This document shows positions 1-7,024 of a DNA stretch of 9,955 bases, piece by piece (position 1 is the first letter of the stretch; every line of letters starts with the position of its first letter). Source of the DNA: Nitrospirota bacterium (GTDB lineage: Bacteria; Nitrospirota; Thermodesulfovibrionia; Thermodesulfovibrionales; Magnetobacteriaceae); contig JADGAE010000047.1 of NCBI GenBank assembly GCA_015232165.1, positions 1-9,955 on the forward strand, in the 5' to 3' direction. A program made the translations under genes and the position numbers. The notes under the pieces were generated by a model that had not been told where the DNA came from, ran no database searches, and saw only the letters and a list, made by a program, of their open reading frames with translations.

Positions 1-4
1 AACT

Positions 5-29
5 GTCATTCCTGCGAAAGCAGGAATCC
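5..29 (+). repeat. REP-like 25-nt palindromic repeat unit
   Basis: This is a near-perfect hairpin unit: GTCA, then arms TTCCTGC and GCAGGAA around a short GAAA loop, ending TCC. The same unit recurs inverted at 8568-8592 and 5711-5736 and directly at 5789-5813. It lies about 25 nt beyond the stop codon of the glycosyltransferase gene, the usual place for REP-type sequences that affect mRNA 3' ends. Such dispersed palindromes are common in bacteria; the family name is not determinable from the sequence alone. Confidence 0.8.
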
Positions 30-54
30 ATGCCTTTTAAGCGTGAAATAAAAA

Positions 55-1032
55 CTACCATGCTTTTTTAAGAGGATACATAAATCCCTTAATAATGCCT
101 ATTAGCCATGCAAAATTCCTGCACACATGCACTGGTATACTAAACAGCGCAACCCTCACATCCCTCCTTATATAATACCCAAAAGGAACAAACGCCGTAA
201 ACAGCATAAAAGAAAAAGGCAGCAACGGTATAACGGCACTATAGGCAAAGAAAGGATAAATAAATACCAACGAAGGCAGAAATGCCCCCGATGCCAGTAT
301 CTGGTACTTGATAATCTTTCCCGTATAGGTATCGCCCTTTTTCTTTTCGGAGTGGTCTCTGTACAGCTCAACCCTGTCATAGGCTCGCATTACCTGATTT
401 TTCATGTAGTCAAGGAAATCCTCCGGATGGTAATGCCCTACAACGGCGGAGCTTACGTACACGATCCTCGACATATCCGATATCCTATATGTAAGGTCCC
501 AGTCCTCGCCGCTGGGTTTTTTATATTTTTCGTCAAAGCCGCCTGTTTTTTCCAGGACGTGTCTTCTTACGGCAAGGTTATAGGCGCCGTGAACGTCTAT
601 GTCGCCCCGAACGTGCACATACTTCCAGGCAATCTCAAGCCCTATAAAGGCTGCCAACACACTTGAGGCATTAAGGGTCTCATACGTGCCCCCGGTTGCC
701 GCCACTGTTTCGTCAGAGAAGGGTTTTAGCAACTCCTCAAGCCAATTTGTTGCGGCCACGCAGTCGCCGTCAGTGAAGACACAGATGTCTGCCTCCGTGC
801 TCTTCCACGCACGGTTACGCGCGGTGGCCGGACCGGCATTTTCCTGGTATATATATCTGACGATTGAATATCTGCCAGCATAGGAGTTTATTATCTCCCC
901 GGTACGGTCAACGGAGCCGTCGTCCACTATAATAATTTCGTCGGGTTTTTTCGTTTGGTTTAACAGACTGTCTATGAGTCTGGCGATGTTTTCCTCTTCG
1001 TTATAAACCCCTATGGTAATTGCAACCTTCAC
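55..1032 (-). CDS. Family 2 glycosyltransferase with C-terminal membrane segments
   Basis: A 325-residue GT-A fold glycosyltransferase that probably transfers a nucleotide-activated sugar to a lipid or membrane-bound acceptor. The N-terminus (residues 3-14, AITIGVYNEEEN) and VDDGS at 36-40 form the nucleotide-binding part typical of family 2. TDGDC at 87-91 supplies the metal-binding DxD-like motif. GEDWDL near 175-180 matches the conserved ED acceptor/catalytic region. Hydrophobic stretches near 245-285 and a weaker one near 305-317 suggest membrane anchoring, with the catalytic domain in the cytoplasm. The start is GTG at 1032-1030, inside the end of the upstream radical SAM gene: TGA and GTG overlap as GTGA, pointing to translational coupling. 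The substrate cannot be told from the sequence. An undecaprenyl-phosphate or polysaccharide glycosyltransferase are both possible. Confidence 0.88.
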   Translation of the reverse strand: MKVAITIGVYNEEENIARLIDSLLNQTKKPDEIIIVDDGSVDRTGEIINSYAGRYSIVRYIYQENAGPATARNRAWKSTEADICVFTDGDCVAATNWLEELLKPFSDETVAATGGTYETLNASSVLAAFIGLEIAWKYVHVRGDIDVHGAYNLAVRRHVLEKTGGFDEKYKKPSGEDWDLTYRISDMSRIVYVSSAVVGHYHPEDFLDYMKNQVMRAYDRVELYRDHSEKKKGDTYTGKIIKYQILASGAFLPSLVFIYPFFAYSAVIPLLPFSFMLFTAFVPFGYYIRRDVRVALFSIPVHVCRNFAWLIGIIKGFMYPLKKAW

Positions 1033-2450
1033 GGTTTCTTCCTCGTGAAATAATCGACAAACCCCCTTAACCCATAAAGCTTTCTCACAACATCGTCAAA
1101 GGACCTTAGCGTCATAAGCATTTTGAGCACCTGTTTAGGTCTCAGGTAGAACTCCCTTAGCCCCTTGTCTATGTAGTAGTCAATCTCCTCTTTGGACATC
1201 TGTGGGTATGAGAGTATGGTTTTCTGTTCACAGTCCTCATCGACCCAATCGGGCCAGTCCTTGGCACGTATGTAGTTATTTTCCTTTGCCCAGGCATACA
1301 TTTTGGTACCCGGATATACTGCAATGCCTGATATCTGTGCCGTATCCAGGGGAAGGCTCTTTGCGAAGTCTATGGTTTTTTGTGCGGATTGCCTTGTTTC
1401 TCCCGGGGCACCTATCATAAAGCACCCGTGAATGGTAAAGCCCAGACGCCTTGCGGTCTGCGCAAATCTCCTTGCCATCTCAACCGTAGTACCTTTTTTC
1501 ACCGCCACTAGTTGTTCGTCACTGCCGAACTCAAATCCCACCATAAGCATCCTGCACCCGGCCTTTTTCATAAGGGGGAGCAGCTCCAGCTTGACATCAA
1601 CCCTTACATTACAACTCCATTGCACCCTCTTGTTAATACCGCGTCTCAATATCTCCTGGCAGACCTCAACTACATGAGAGGGCATGGCGGTAAAAGTATC
1701 CGTCTCAAACATGATCTCTCGTATGAACGGGAACAACCCCAGGTTGTACTCCATCTCATCGACGATTAGCTCTGCCCTGCGCATGCGCAACATCCTGCCG
1801 TTGATGAGTTGGGTCTCCCGGCAGAAGGTACATTCTCCAAAACACCCCCTGCCCGTATACAGGGTCAAAAAGGGATAGAGCTTGCCTCCGTCGCGATACC
1901 ACCTGGGGTCTACATGTCTCCACGACGGAAAGGGCAGTTCGTTTACATCAAGCAAGGCCCTGTTTTTATTGTGGACCACCTTGCCGTTGTCCATGTAGGA
2001 TATTGAGTCTATTTCGGAGAGGGGCTTACCTTCTGCCAGTTCTTTTAAAGTGTAATCGCACTCCCCCCTTGCCACAGCGTCAACGCCTCCCTGCAGAAGG
2101 CACTCATCGGGTACTGCCGAGGCATGGGCCCCCGCCAACACGGTCATACAACCGGTAAGCCCTTTGGCCTTTTGTGCATAGGAAATATCGCCGTATATGC
2201 TTGGCGTGGTCGTATGGATAATGGCCAGTTCCGGGCCAAAGTGTTTAATTTCATCCAGCACCCGGGCCTCGGACATGTTCCTGGCAGCGCCTTCAATAAA
2301 CTTGCACCGGTGTCCGGCTCTCTCCAGCACGGCGATCTGGGTTAAGGCCTGCTCCGGATGCCTCTGTACCCTACCCCTTGAGCGGGCCGACCATCTGGCG
2401 CTCCTGACAAAATCCTTGCCATAAGGCGGATTTATATAAACAATATTCAT
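1029..2450 (-). CDS. B12-binding-domain radical SAM protein
   Basis: A 473-residue protein with the two-domain plan of cobalamin-dependent radical SAM enzymes. Residues about 1-140 form a B12-binding-like Rossmann region (MNIVYINPPYG start, IIHTTTPS near 78-84, GAHAS near 107-111, then the ARGECDYTL signature near 127-135). The classical DxHxxG cobalamin-ligand motif is not evident, as is common in this family. The radical SAM core follows, with the CxxxCxxC cluster motif at Cys203, Cys207 and Cys210, and the GGE-like SAM region replaced by the EFGSD area near 310. The C-terminal tail of about 100 residues is helical. Relatives act in hopanoid, bacteriochlorophyll and lipid methylation or rearrangement, so coupling to the overlapping glycosyltransferase suggests lipid or glycan modification (inference). 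The start is ATG at 2450; no strong Shine-Dalgarno is visible. Confidence 0.9.
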   Translation of the reverse strand: MNIVYINPPYGKDFVRSARWSARSRGRVQRHPEQALTQIAVLERAGHRCKFIEGAARNMSEARVLDEIKHFGPELAIIHTTTPSIYGDISYAQKAKGLTGCMTVLAGAHASAVPDECLLQGGVDAVARGECDYTLKELAEGKPLSEIDSISYMDNGKVVHNKNRALLDVNELPFPSWRHVDPRWYRDGGKLYPFLTLYTGRGCFGECTFCRETQLINGRMLRMRRAELIVDEMEYNLGLFPFIREIMFETDTFTAMPSHVVEVCQEILRRGINKRVQWSCNVRVDVKLELLPLMKKAGCRMLMVGFEFGSDEQLVAVKKGTTVEMARRFAQTARRLGFTIHGCFMIGAPGETRQSAQKTIDFAKSLPLDTAQISGIAVYPGTKMYAWAKENNYIRAKDWPDWVDEDCEQKTILSYPQMSKEEIDYYIDKGLREFYLRPKQVLKMLMTLRSFDDVVRKLYGLRGFVDYFTRKKP

Positions 2451-2526
2451 CTGTCTTGTTATTGTTATATACTTTACGGTTTCAACGTAATTACAGGATA
2501 AAATTTATCATAACGACAAGGGCACT

Positions 2527-2592
2527 GTCAATCAGGGCAACCCACGACAGGAATCCATTGCACCCAGAACCGAAGGGTATACTGAAATGACA
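2527..2592. repeat. Degenerate REP-like pair in divergent gap
   Basis: GTCA at 2527 and CAGGAATCC ending at 2556 resemble the two ends of the REP-like unit seen elsewhere, and a further AAATGACAC at 2586-2594 resembles an opposed end. The internal palindrome is largely lost. I read it as an eroded copy or pair; similarity is limited to the ends. Confidence 0.35.
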
Positions 2593-2635
2593 CAGTTTTT
2601 TTTCAGGCATGGTAATGGTAATTGACTGTGAAATA

Positions 2636-2790
2636 ATGGGGTCAAGGGGGCTTCTTCGTGCCCGGGGCAGCTCGCCCCTCCCCTTGCAGGATGAGGGTCT
2701 GAGGGAGAAGGGGCGAGCCACCCCCGGCTCAAATGGACAGAGTCCTTCTCCCTTTCTTTCCCCAAGGTGCCCACCACTTTTTTATGCACC
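2636..2790 (+). repeat. GC-rich dispersed repeat, copy A
   Basis: It begins ATGGGGTCAAGGGGGCTTCT, a 20-nt string shared exactly with copy C at 8925-8944 inside the SDR gene, and both continue through a CCGGGG and CCCCTTGCAGG block. It ends with a short hairpin at 2766-2790 (GGTGC, 15-nt loop, GCACC) whose loop is repeated almost exactly at 8229-8243 in copy B. Together with the degenerate REP sequence it fills most of the 395-nt gap between the divergent radical SAM and GspC-like genes. An open frame runs through it, but the sequence is low-complexity and I do not call a gene. Confidence 0.75.
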
Positions 2791-2828
2791 CGAACCTAAA
2801 ATAATACGTGTGCTAATTTTCAAAAAAA

Positions 2829-2837
2829 TGTTATAAT
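2829..2837 (+). promoter_or_regulatory. Extended -10 promoter (TGTTATAAT) for GspC-like gene
   Basis: A perfect extended -10 element, TG-n-TATAAT, lies 8 nt before the ATG at 2846. No good -35 hexamer is present 17 nt upstream, which fits extended -10 promoters. Initiation about 7 nt downstream would place the mRNA 5' end at roughly 2844, so the transcript would be nearly leaderless. No Shine-Dalgarno is seen. Confidence 0.6.
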
Positions 2838-2845
2838 ATGAAAGT

Positions 2846-3484
2846 ATGAGAGCATTGAGGCACTTCAACTTACTAAATGTCAGCCTGATCGTGTTGCTTA
2901 TAATGACGGGGATGTACGAGCAGGGGCTTTATAAGGAAAAGCGCCCCGTAAGGGTTACGATGAAGAAGGTTGAGCCTTTGGAGCATGAGGAGGTAAAGAT
3001 ACAGGAGGGTCGACACTTGCAGGACAGGGGCAGCTATATGCTTATAACGGACAAAAACCTGTTTCACCAGGACAGAAAGCTGGTCTTACCGGTTAAGGCA
3101 CCCCCGGAAGTTGCCGCGCCCCCGCCGGAATTTACAGTATATGGGATACTAATGTATCCCAATGCCACAACGGTGTATGTTGAGGACAAGAAAAATCCCT
3201 ACAGCACGCAGGGCCGAGGGACAAGACAAAGGAGACTCCACCAGGGAGATACAATCAGCGGCTATACGTTACAGACCATAACGCCTGAATACGCCGAGTT
3301 CGTTAGTGGTGAAAAGACCTTAAGATTTATGGTCATAGACCACAAGAAGAAGGTCCGCACAGGTGCATCGCCTGCAACAGCACCAGTACCACCAAAGGGC
3401 AATCCTCCACAGGGGGCGCCTCCCGGGATGAATACACCTCCCGGCACGCCTCCAATACCAATGCCACCTATGCCGGGGCGTTAG
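2846..3484 (+). CDS. GspC/PilP-like inner-membrane protein
   Basis: A 212-residue protein with the layout of type II secretion GspC. It has a short cytoplasmic N-terminus, one membrane segment at about residues 7-24, a periplasmic linker, and a homology-region-like domain at about 65-165. That domain opens with the ITDKNLFHQDRK motif, continues with FTVYGILMYPNATTVYVED, and then LHQGDTISGYTLQTITPEY, matching the beta-strand pattern of GspC HR domains. The last 38 residues (175-212) are rich in Pro and Gly and would be disordered; no PDZ domain is present. GspC links the inner-membrane platform to the secretin. Here no gsp genes adjoin, so it may be an orphan or serve a distant type II secretion or type IV pilus system. 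An in-frame TAA at 2834-2836 makes ATG 2846 the first possible start. Confidence 0.7.
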   Translation: MRALRHFNLLNVSLIVLLIMTGMYEQGLYKEKRPVRVTMKKVEPLEHEEVKIQEGRHLQDRGSYMLITDKNLFHQDRKLVLPVKAPPEVAAPPPEFTVYGILMYPNATTVYVEDKKNPYSTQGRGTRQRRLHQGDTISGYTLQTITPEYAEFVSGEKTLRFMVIDHKKKVRTGASPATAPVPPKGNPPQGAPPGMNTPPGTPPIPMPPMPGR

Positions 3485-3489
3485 AGTTG

Positions 3490-3498
3490 TGATATAAT
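3490..3498 (+). promoter_or_regulatory. Extended -10 promoter (TGATATAAT) for helicase
   Basis: A second perfect TG-n-TATAAT element lies directly after the GspC-like stop codon. Initiation about 7 nt downstream (near 3505) would lie after the possible start at 3499 and before the ATG at 3529. AGAAGG at 3516-3521 lies 7 nt before ATG 3529, so promoter and ribosome-binding site both favour the later start. No clear -35 is seen. Confidence 0.55.
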
Positions 3499-3528
3499 AT
3501 GGCAAATCAAATAATAGAAGGCACGTAT

Positions 3529-4947
3529 ATGAATATGGAACAAGAAGTAAACGAGTTTGAGGTTTTTGGCTTTAGCAAGAACATACTAAAAGGGGTTATA
3601 GAGGCCGGTTACAAGGTACCATCACCGATCCAGGAAAAGGCGATACCGGTGATCCTCCAGGGACGCGACGTAATAGCCCAGGCCCAGACTGGCACTGGTA
3701 AGACAGCAGCCTTTGGACTGCCGGCAATGCAGATGGTCAACTACACCGGAGAGGTTGAGATACTGGTAATAATCCCCACGCGGGAGCTGGCCTCCCAGGT
3801 CAGTGACGAGTTGTATCGTCTGGGGCGATTTGCCTCCATCCAGACGGTAGCGGTATACGGGGGGCAATCCATAAGCAGGCAGGTAGACTTGATCAATCGC
3901 GGGGCTCAGGTGGTTACGGCAACCCCGGGAAGGCTCCTGGACCATCTAAGGAGCAAGCGCCTGAAGGGGTTTAATCCAAGCATAGTCGTCCTTGATGAGG
4001 CCGACGAGATGCTGGATATGGGGTTTATCGAGGACATCGAGGCCATCTTTGAGTACCTGCCCACCAAGCGTCAGACGCTGTTGTTTTCGGCAACCGTCCC
4101 CCCGGTCATAGCCAGACTGGCTCGCTCGATCCTCAAAGACCCGGTCACCATTGACGTAACCCCAAAGGACCTGGCCACCCCCACCGACATCGAACAACGC
4201 TACTACGTAATAGAGGAGCGTGAGCGTGAGGAGGCCCTTGTCCGGCTCATAGACACGGAGGCCCCGCCCAAGGCACTCATCTTTTGTCGCACCAAAAAGG
4301 AGACCGACATCCTCTCAACGACCATGATATCGCGCGGCTACTCTGCAAAGGCGTTGCATGGGGATATGGAGCAGTTTCAGCGAAACACTACCATGGACAA
4401 CTTCAAGCGCGGACGAGTCGATATGCTGATTGCCACCGACGTTGCAGCCAGGGGACTTGACATCACGGACGTTTCGCACGTGTTTAACTACCACATCCCC
4501 TTTGACCCGGGCAGTTATGTGCATCGCATCGGGCGCACGGGCAGGGCCGGAAAAAAGGGCATAGCCATCACCCTGGTTACACCGCTGGAGTTCAAGGAGC
4601 TCAACCGCATTATGGAATTCTCCGGCGCCCCCATCATATATGAGGAGGTGCCAACCATCACCCAGGCCAAGAGGCGGCATCAAAACGACCTCATAAACGA
4701 CCTGACCCGCGAGCACATATCCGAGGAGTCAGTTGAGATCATACAGCGTCTGTCGGATGATATGGACTGCACACAGATAGCTTGCAAGGCCCTGTCCATG
4801 CTCCTGGACAAACAAAAGGTTGCAGGACCAAACAGGATCGGTCTCACCACCAGGGAGGTTGAACGAATCATGAACAGGACTGCGGCAAGACAGAAATCAC
4901 CACGGAGGATGCCCTCGAGAATACCCGCACGAAGAAAGAGATTCTAA
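3529..4947 (+). CDS. DEAD-box ATP-dependent RNA helicase
   Basis: A 472-residue RNA helicase that unwinds RNA duplexes using ATP, in the cytoplasm. All core motifs are intact: Q motif region 14-40 (FGFSKNIL to SPIQEKAIP), Walker A AQTGTGKT at 52-59, PTREL at 83-87, GG at 111-112, TPGR at 132-135, DEAD at 156-159, SAT at 188-190, ARGLD at 307-311 and HRIGRTGR at 332-339. A C-terminal extension of about 70 residues ends in a very basic RIPARRKRF tail likely to contact RNA. The ATG at 3499 would give 10 more residues, but the ribosome-binding site AGAAGG serves 3529. The final 51 codons are repeated downstream at 5554-5691. The family relatives are DeaD, CshA and RhlE; the specific role (cold adaptation, ribosome assembly or mRNA decay) is not decided by the sequence. 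Confidence 0.95.
   Translation: MNMEQEVNEFEVFGFSKNILKGVIEAGYKVPSPIQEKAIPVILQGRDVIAQAQTGTGKTAAFGLPAMQMVNYTGEVEILVIIPTRELASQVSDELYRLGRFASIQTVAVYGGQSISRQVDLINRGAQVVTATPGRLLDHLRSKRLKGFNPSIVVLDEADEMLDMGFIEDIEAIFEYLPTKRQTLLFSATVPPVIARLARSILKDPVTIDVTPKDLATPTDIEQRYYVIEEREREEALVRLIDTEAPPKALIFCRTKKETDILSTTMISRGYSAKALHGDMEQFQRNTTMDNFKRGRVDMLIATDVAARGLDITDVSHVFNYHIPFDPGSYVHRIGRTGRAGKKGIAITLVTPLEFKELNRIMEFSGAPIIYEEVPTITQAKRRHQNDLINDLTREHISEESVEIIQRLSDDMDCTQIACKALSMLLDKQKVAGPNRIGLTTREVERIMNRTAARQKSPRRMPSRIPARRKRF
4795..4947 (+). repeat. Direct repeat copy 1: helicase gene 3' end
   Basis: The last 153 nt of the helicase gene, from TCCATG through the stop codon, recur at 5554-5691 with a 15-nt deletion and scattered substitutions. 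Similarity stops just outside both ends, so the repeat exactly covers the gene's 3' end and brackets the higBA module. Confidence 0.9.
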
Positions 4948-4971
4948 ACTATCACGGAAAAACTGCTGCCT

Positions 4972-5307
4972 ATGGAGATATTTTTCAGAAAGGAAAAAAC
5001 AGCTAAAACAATGAACTCACATGCAGAAATGGTTAAAGTCTTTGGTGAGCGCAACGCTGTATTCATTGAGAGGAGGATGCAGGTGTTAAGGGCAGCCTCA
5101 TCACTTGCCGAAGTGCCTCATACGCCTCCTGAAAGACGCCATGAACTGACAGGCAAGATGAAAGGTTTTTTTGCGGTGGACGCAAAACACCCCAAGAGGA
5201 TTGTCTTTACCCCATATCATAACCCCATCCCCAAAAAGGATGATGGGGGTATAGACCTCGAGCGAATTACATCAATAGAAATAGTTGATGTGGAGGATTA
5301 TCACTGA
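4972..5307 (+). CDS. higB: HigB-type RelE/ParE-superfamily toxin
   Basis: A 111-residue toxin of the RelE/ParE superfamily; HigB relatives cleave mRNA on the ribosome. The sequence follows the larger HigB type: MEIFFRKEKTAKTMNS at the start, a helical middle (RRMQVLRAASSLAEVPHTPP), RHELTGKMKGFFAVD near 75-91, RIVFTPYHNPIPKKDDGG, and a TSIEIVDVEDYH end. The length is normal, so it looks intact. It begins 24 nt after the helicase stop and ends in the start codon of the antitoxin gene, the toxin-first order typical of hig loci. ATG 4972 is favoured because family members begin MxIxFR, although its ribosome-binding site is weak. No separate promoter is clear, so it may read through from the helicase unless HigA has its own operator in the 24-nt gap. 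Confidence 0.85.
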   Translation: MEIFFRKEKTAKTMNSHAEMVKVFGERNAVFIERRMQVLRAASSLAEVPHTPPERRHELTGKMKGFFAVDAKHPKRIVFTPYHNPIPKKDDGGIDLERITSIEIVDVEDYH

Positions 5308-5621
5308 TGGGTGTAAATTTAATGAGATATGAGCCGGATTATGCTGTTAGCCCTGGAGATATCCTGCAGGAGAGACTTGAAGCTATGGGTATGAGTCAAG
5401 CAGAGTTTGCCAAGAAATGTCAGACTTCCCAGCAAGTTATCAATCAGATAATTCATGGCAGACACAGTGTTACTCCGGAAATTGCAATAAGATTTGAGGA
5501 AATAACCGGGGTTTCGGCAAACATATGGAGCAATCTTGAGGCTTCATATCGACTCCATGCCCCTGGACAAGCAAAAGGTCGCAGGACCAAACAGGATCGG
5601 TCTGACCACCAGGGAGGTTGA
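5307..5621 (+). CDS. higA: HigA-type HTH antitoxin, C-terminus replaced
   Basis: A 104-residue antitoxin and probable autorepressor. Residues 12-84 form an XRE helix-turn-helix domain of the HigA/VapI type: SPGDILQERLEAMGMSQAEFAKKC, then SQQVINQIIHGRHSVTPEIAIRFEEITGVSANIWSNLEASYRLH in order. After His84 the sequence changes to APGQAKGRRTKQDRSDHQGG, a basic tail read from a helicase-gene fragment in the wrong frame. Relatives with this SANIWSNLEASYRLH ending often continue into a long C-terminal domain, so this protein looks truncated at the junction. The start is ATG 5307, sharing one base with the toxin stop; GGAGG at 5292-5296 lies 10 nt upstream. The DNA-binding domain is intact, but whether it still neutralises the toxin is unknown. 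Confidence 0.85.
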   Translation: MGVNLMRYEPDYAVSPGDILQERLEAMGMSQAEFAKKCQTSQQVINQIIHGRHSVTPEIAIRFEEITGVSANIWSNLEASYRLHAPGQAKGRRTKQDRSDHQGG

Positions 5622-5691
5622 ACGCATCATGCACAGGGCAACGGCAAAGAAAATGCCATCGAGAATACCAGCACGAAGAAAGAGATTCTAA
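5554..5691 (+). pseudogene. Helicase 3'-end fragment (direct repeat copy 2)
   Basis: Read in the helicase frame, this stretch encodes 45 residues plus a stop that match the last 50 residues of the helicase at 3529-4947. They share DKQKVAGPNRIGLTTREVER and the final MPSRIPARRKRF. Five codons are missing near the end. At least six changes are silent third-position changes (AAA/AAG, GTT/GTC, CTC/CTG, CGA/CGC, two CCC/CCA), so the copy evolved as part of a functional gene before it was stranded. It overlaps the end of higA in a different frame. No start or upstream helicase sequence is attached. Confidence 0.9.
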
Positions 5692-5710
5692 GTATACGTT
5701 TGTACTTTCA

Positions 5711-5813
5711 GGATTCCTGCTTGCTCAGGCAATGACACCCCTGATTGGGTCAGGGGCAGGCATAGACGGTTTAAAAACGCTATTTGCCGTCATCCCCACG
5801 AAAGCGGGAATCC
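5711..5813. repeat. Opposed pair of REP-like palindromes
   Basis: One unit lies at 5711-5736 in reverse orientation and one at 5789-5813 in forward orientation, so the pair could fold into one long hairpin of about 100 nt. Between them, 5738-5756 is a perfect hairpin (CCCCTGA, five-base loop, TCAGGGG), and AGACGG at 5764-5769 pairs with CCGTCT at 5812-5817. The region separates two convergent transcription units (higA side and HD-GYP gene), so a two-way transcription end or mRNA-stabilising role is plausible. No T-run follows, so a classical intrinsic terminator is not supported. Confidence 0.75.
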
Positions 5814-5873
5814 GTCTTTAAAGCCGTATAAAACACCTGTTTAGAAGAAAGCGCAAAAGCATGGATGAGTTAC

Positions 5874-6953
5874 TTATAGCTGGTGGGTGTCGAAGATGTC
5901 GTTAAATCTTGAGGTTATCTGCTTAAATGCCCTTAACACGTGCGGGTCAAAGTGTGACGGCTTGGTCCTGCCGTCACCGACGGTTATTATTTCTACGGCC
6001 TTATCGTGTGTAAATGCCGATTTATAGGGGCGTTTACTCCTGAGGGCGTCGTACTGGTCGCAGATGATGGTTATCCTGGCCTCAATGGCAATGTCGGTGG
6101 CGCTAACGCCATGTGGATAACCTGAGCCATCCCATCTCTCGTGGTGGCTCTGTGCAATGGCTTGGGCCATCTTCAGCTTGGGAAACGACGATCCCGACAG
6201 TATATTGGCCCCAATAGAGGCGTGCGTCTTCATGACCTGAAACTCCTCCGGGGTCAGTCCCGAGGGCTTAAGCAGGATGCTGTCGGGGATGCCTATTTTG
6301 CCGATGTCGTGCAGGGGGCTTGCAAATCGGATTGAACAGACGAAATCCTCGGACATGCCAAGAGCATATGCCAGTACCTCGGCGTACTTGCCTATGCGAA
6401 GGATGTGAGAGCCCGTGTCCTCATCCCTGTACTCGGCCGTCACGGTCAGGCGGTTGACTATATCGTTGCTGAGGCTTGTCACCTTCTCCAGGGCATCGGA
6501 TAACTCCCTGGTCCTCTGCTGGACGGTATCCTCCAGTCTGCGTGTGTATTCCTTCTCCATGCGCAGGAGCTGGGCGTATCTGACGGCCTTTTCCACGCTG
6601 TAGAACAACTGTTCATACCTGTATGGCTTGATTATAAAATCATACGCCCCCTTTTTTATCGCGTCTATGACCACGTCAAGCTCCGCAAAGGCCGTCATCA
6701 ATATCACCGGAATGTCGGGATAGAGCACGTGCAAACGACCCAACAACCCAACCCCGGAAATGCCCGGCATCTTTATGTCCGTTAAGACGACATTTATAAC
6801 GTCATGATGCGTAGCCATTAAATCAAGCGCATCCCCGGCGTTGGAACACGTCATTACGCTATAACCGTTTTCTTTTAACAGTATGGACAACGACTCACGG
6901 ACAAAGGGGTCATCGTCCGTGACGAGGATGTGAGCCTTACCCTTATCAATCAT
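5874..6953 (-). CDS. Response regulator with HD-GYP phosphodiesterase domain
   Basis: A 359-residue two-domain signalling protein likely to hydrolyse cyclic di-GMP. Residues about 7-125 are a receiver domain with acidic pocket Asp13-Asp15, phospho-acceptor Asp59, Thr87 and Lys109. A helical linker (125-165) connects to the HD-GYP domain at about 170-350. That domain has the metal and catalytic residues: His183, His215-Asp216 in LHDIGKIGIPD, His244, His270-His271 in HHERWDGSGYP, the GYP at 278-280, and Asp299. All look intact, so it is probably active. AAGGAG at 6959-6964 (minus strand) lies 5 nt before the ATG, supporting the start. It follows the ferredoxin gene by 71 nt in the same direction; no sensor kinase is adjacent, so its partner lies elsewhere. 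A role in motility or biofilm control is inference. Confidence 0.93.
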   Translation of the reverse strand: MIDKGKAHILVTDDDPFVRESLSILLKENGYSVMTCSNAGDALDLMATHHDVINVVLTDIKMPGISGVGLLGRLHVLYPDIPVILMTAFAELDVVIDAIKKGAYDFIIKPYRYEQLFYSVEKAVRYAQLLRMEKEYTRRLEDTVQQRTRELSDALEKVTSLSNDIVNRLTVTAEYRDEDTGSHILRIGKYAEVLAYALGMSEDFVCSIRFASPLHDIGKIGIPDSILLKPSGLTPEEFQVMKTHASIGANILSGSSFPKLKMAQAIAQSHHERWDGSGYPHGVSATDIAIEARITIICDQYDALRSKRPYKSAFTHDKAVEIITVGDGRTKPSHFDPHVLRAFKQITSRFNDIFDTHQL

Positions 6954-6979
6954 ATCAGCTCCTTACCGGAGACTTATTG

Positions 6980-7015
6980 TTATAAAGACGTCCTGGAGAC
7001 AAACTGACGTTATAA
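6980..7015. repeat. Imperfect inverted repeat upstream of HD-GYP gene
   Basis: TTATAAAGACGTC at 6980-6992 faces GACGTTATAA at 7006-7015, giving an imperfect inverted repeat in the 71-nt gap before the HD-GYP gene. It could be an operator or an mRNA hairpin between the ferredoxin and the regulator. The arms differ by three inserted bases. Confidence 0.3.
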
Positions 7016-7024
7016 AAATCAGCA

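Noticed and set aside
127..666. Plus-strand 179-residue frame opposite the glycosyltransferase
   Set aside because: The minus-strand frame has all family 2 motifs, whereas this one is very basic and shows none.
2609..2836. Open frame through GC-rich repeat copy A in the divergent gap
   Set aside because: It is low-complexity repeat sequence with no family resemblance; opposing frames are equally open there.
5618..5821. Open frame starting in the helicase fragment and running through the REP pair
   Set aside because: It reads the fragment in a non-coding frame and then repeat sequence; no ribosome-binding site or recognisable domain.
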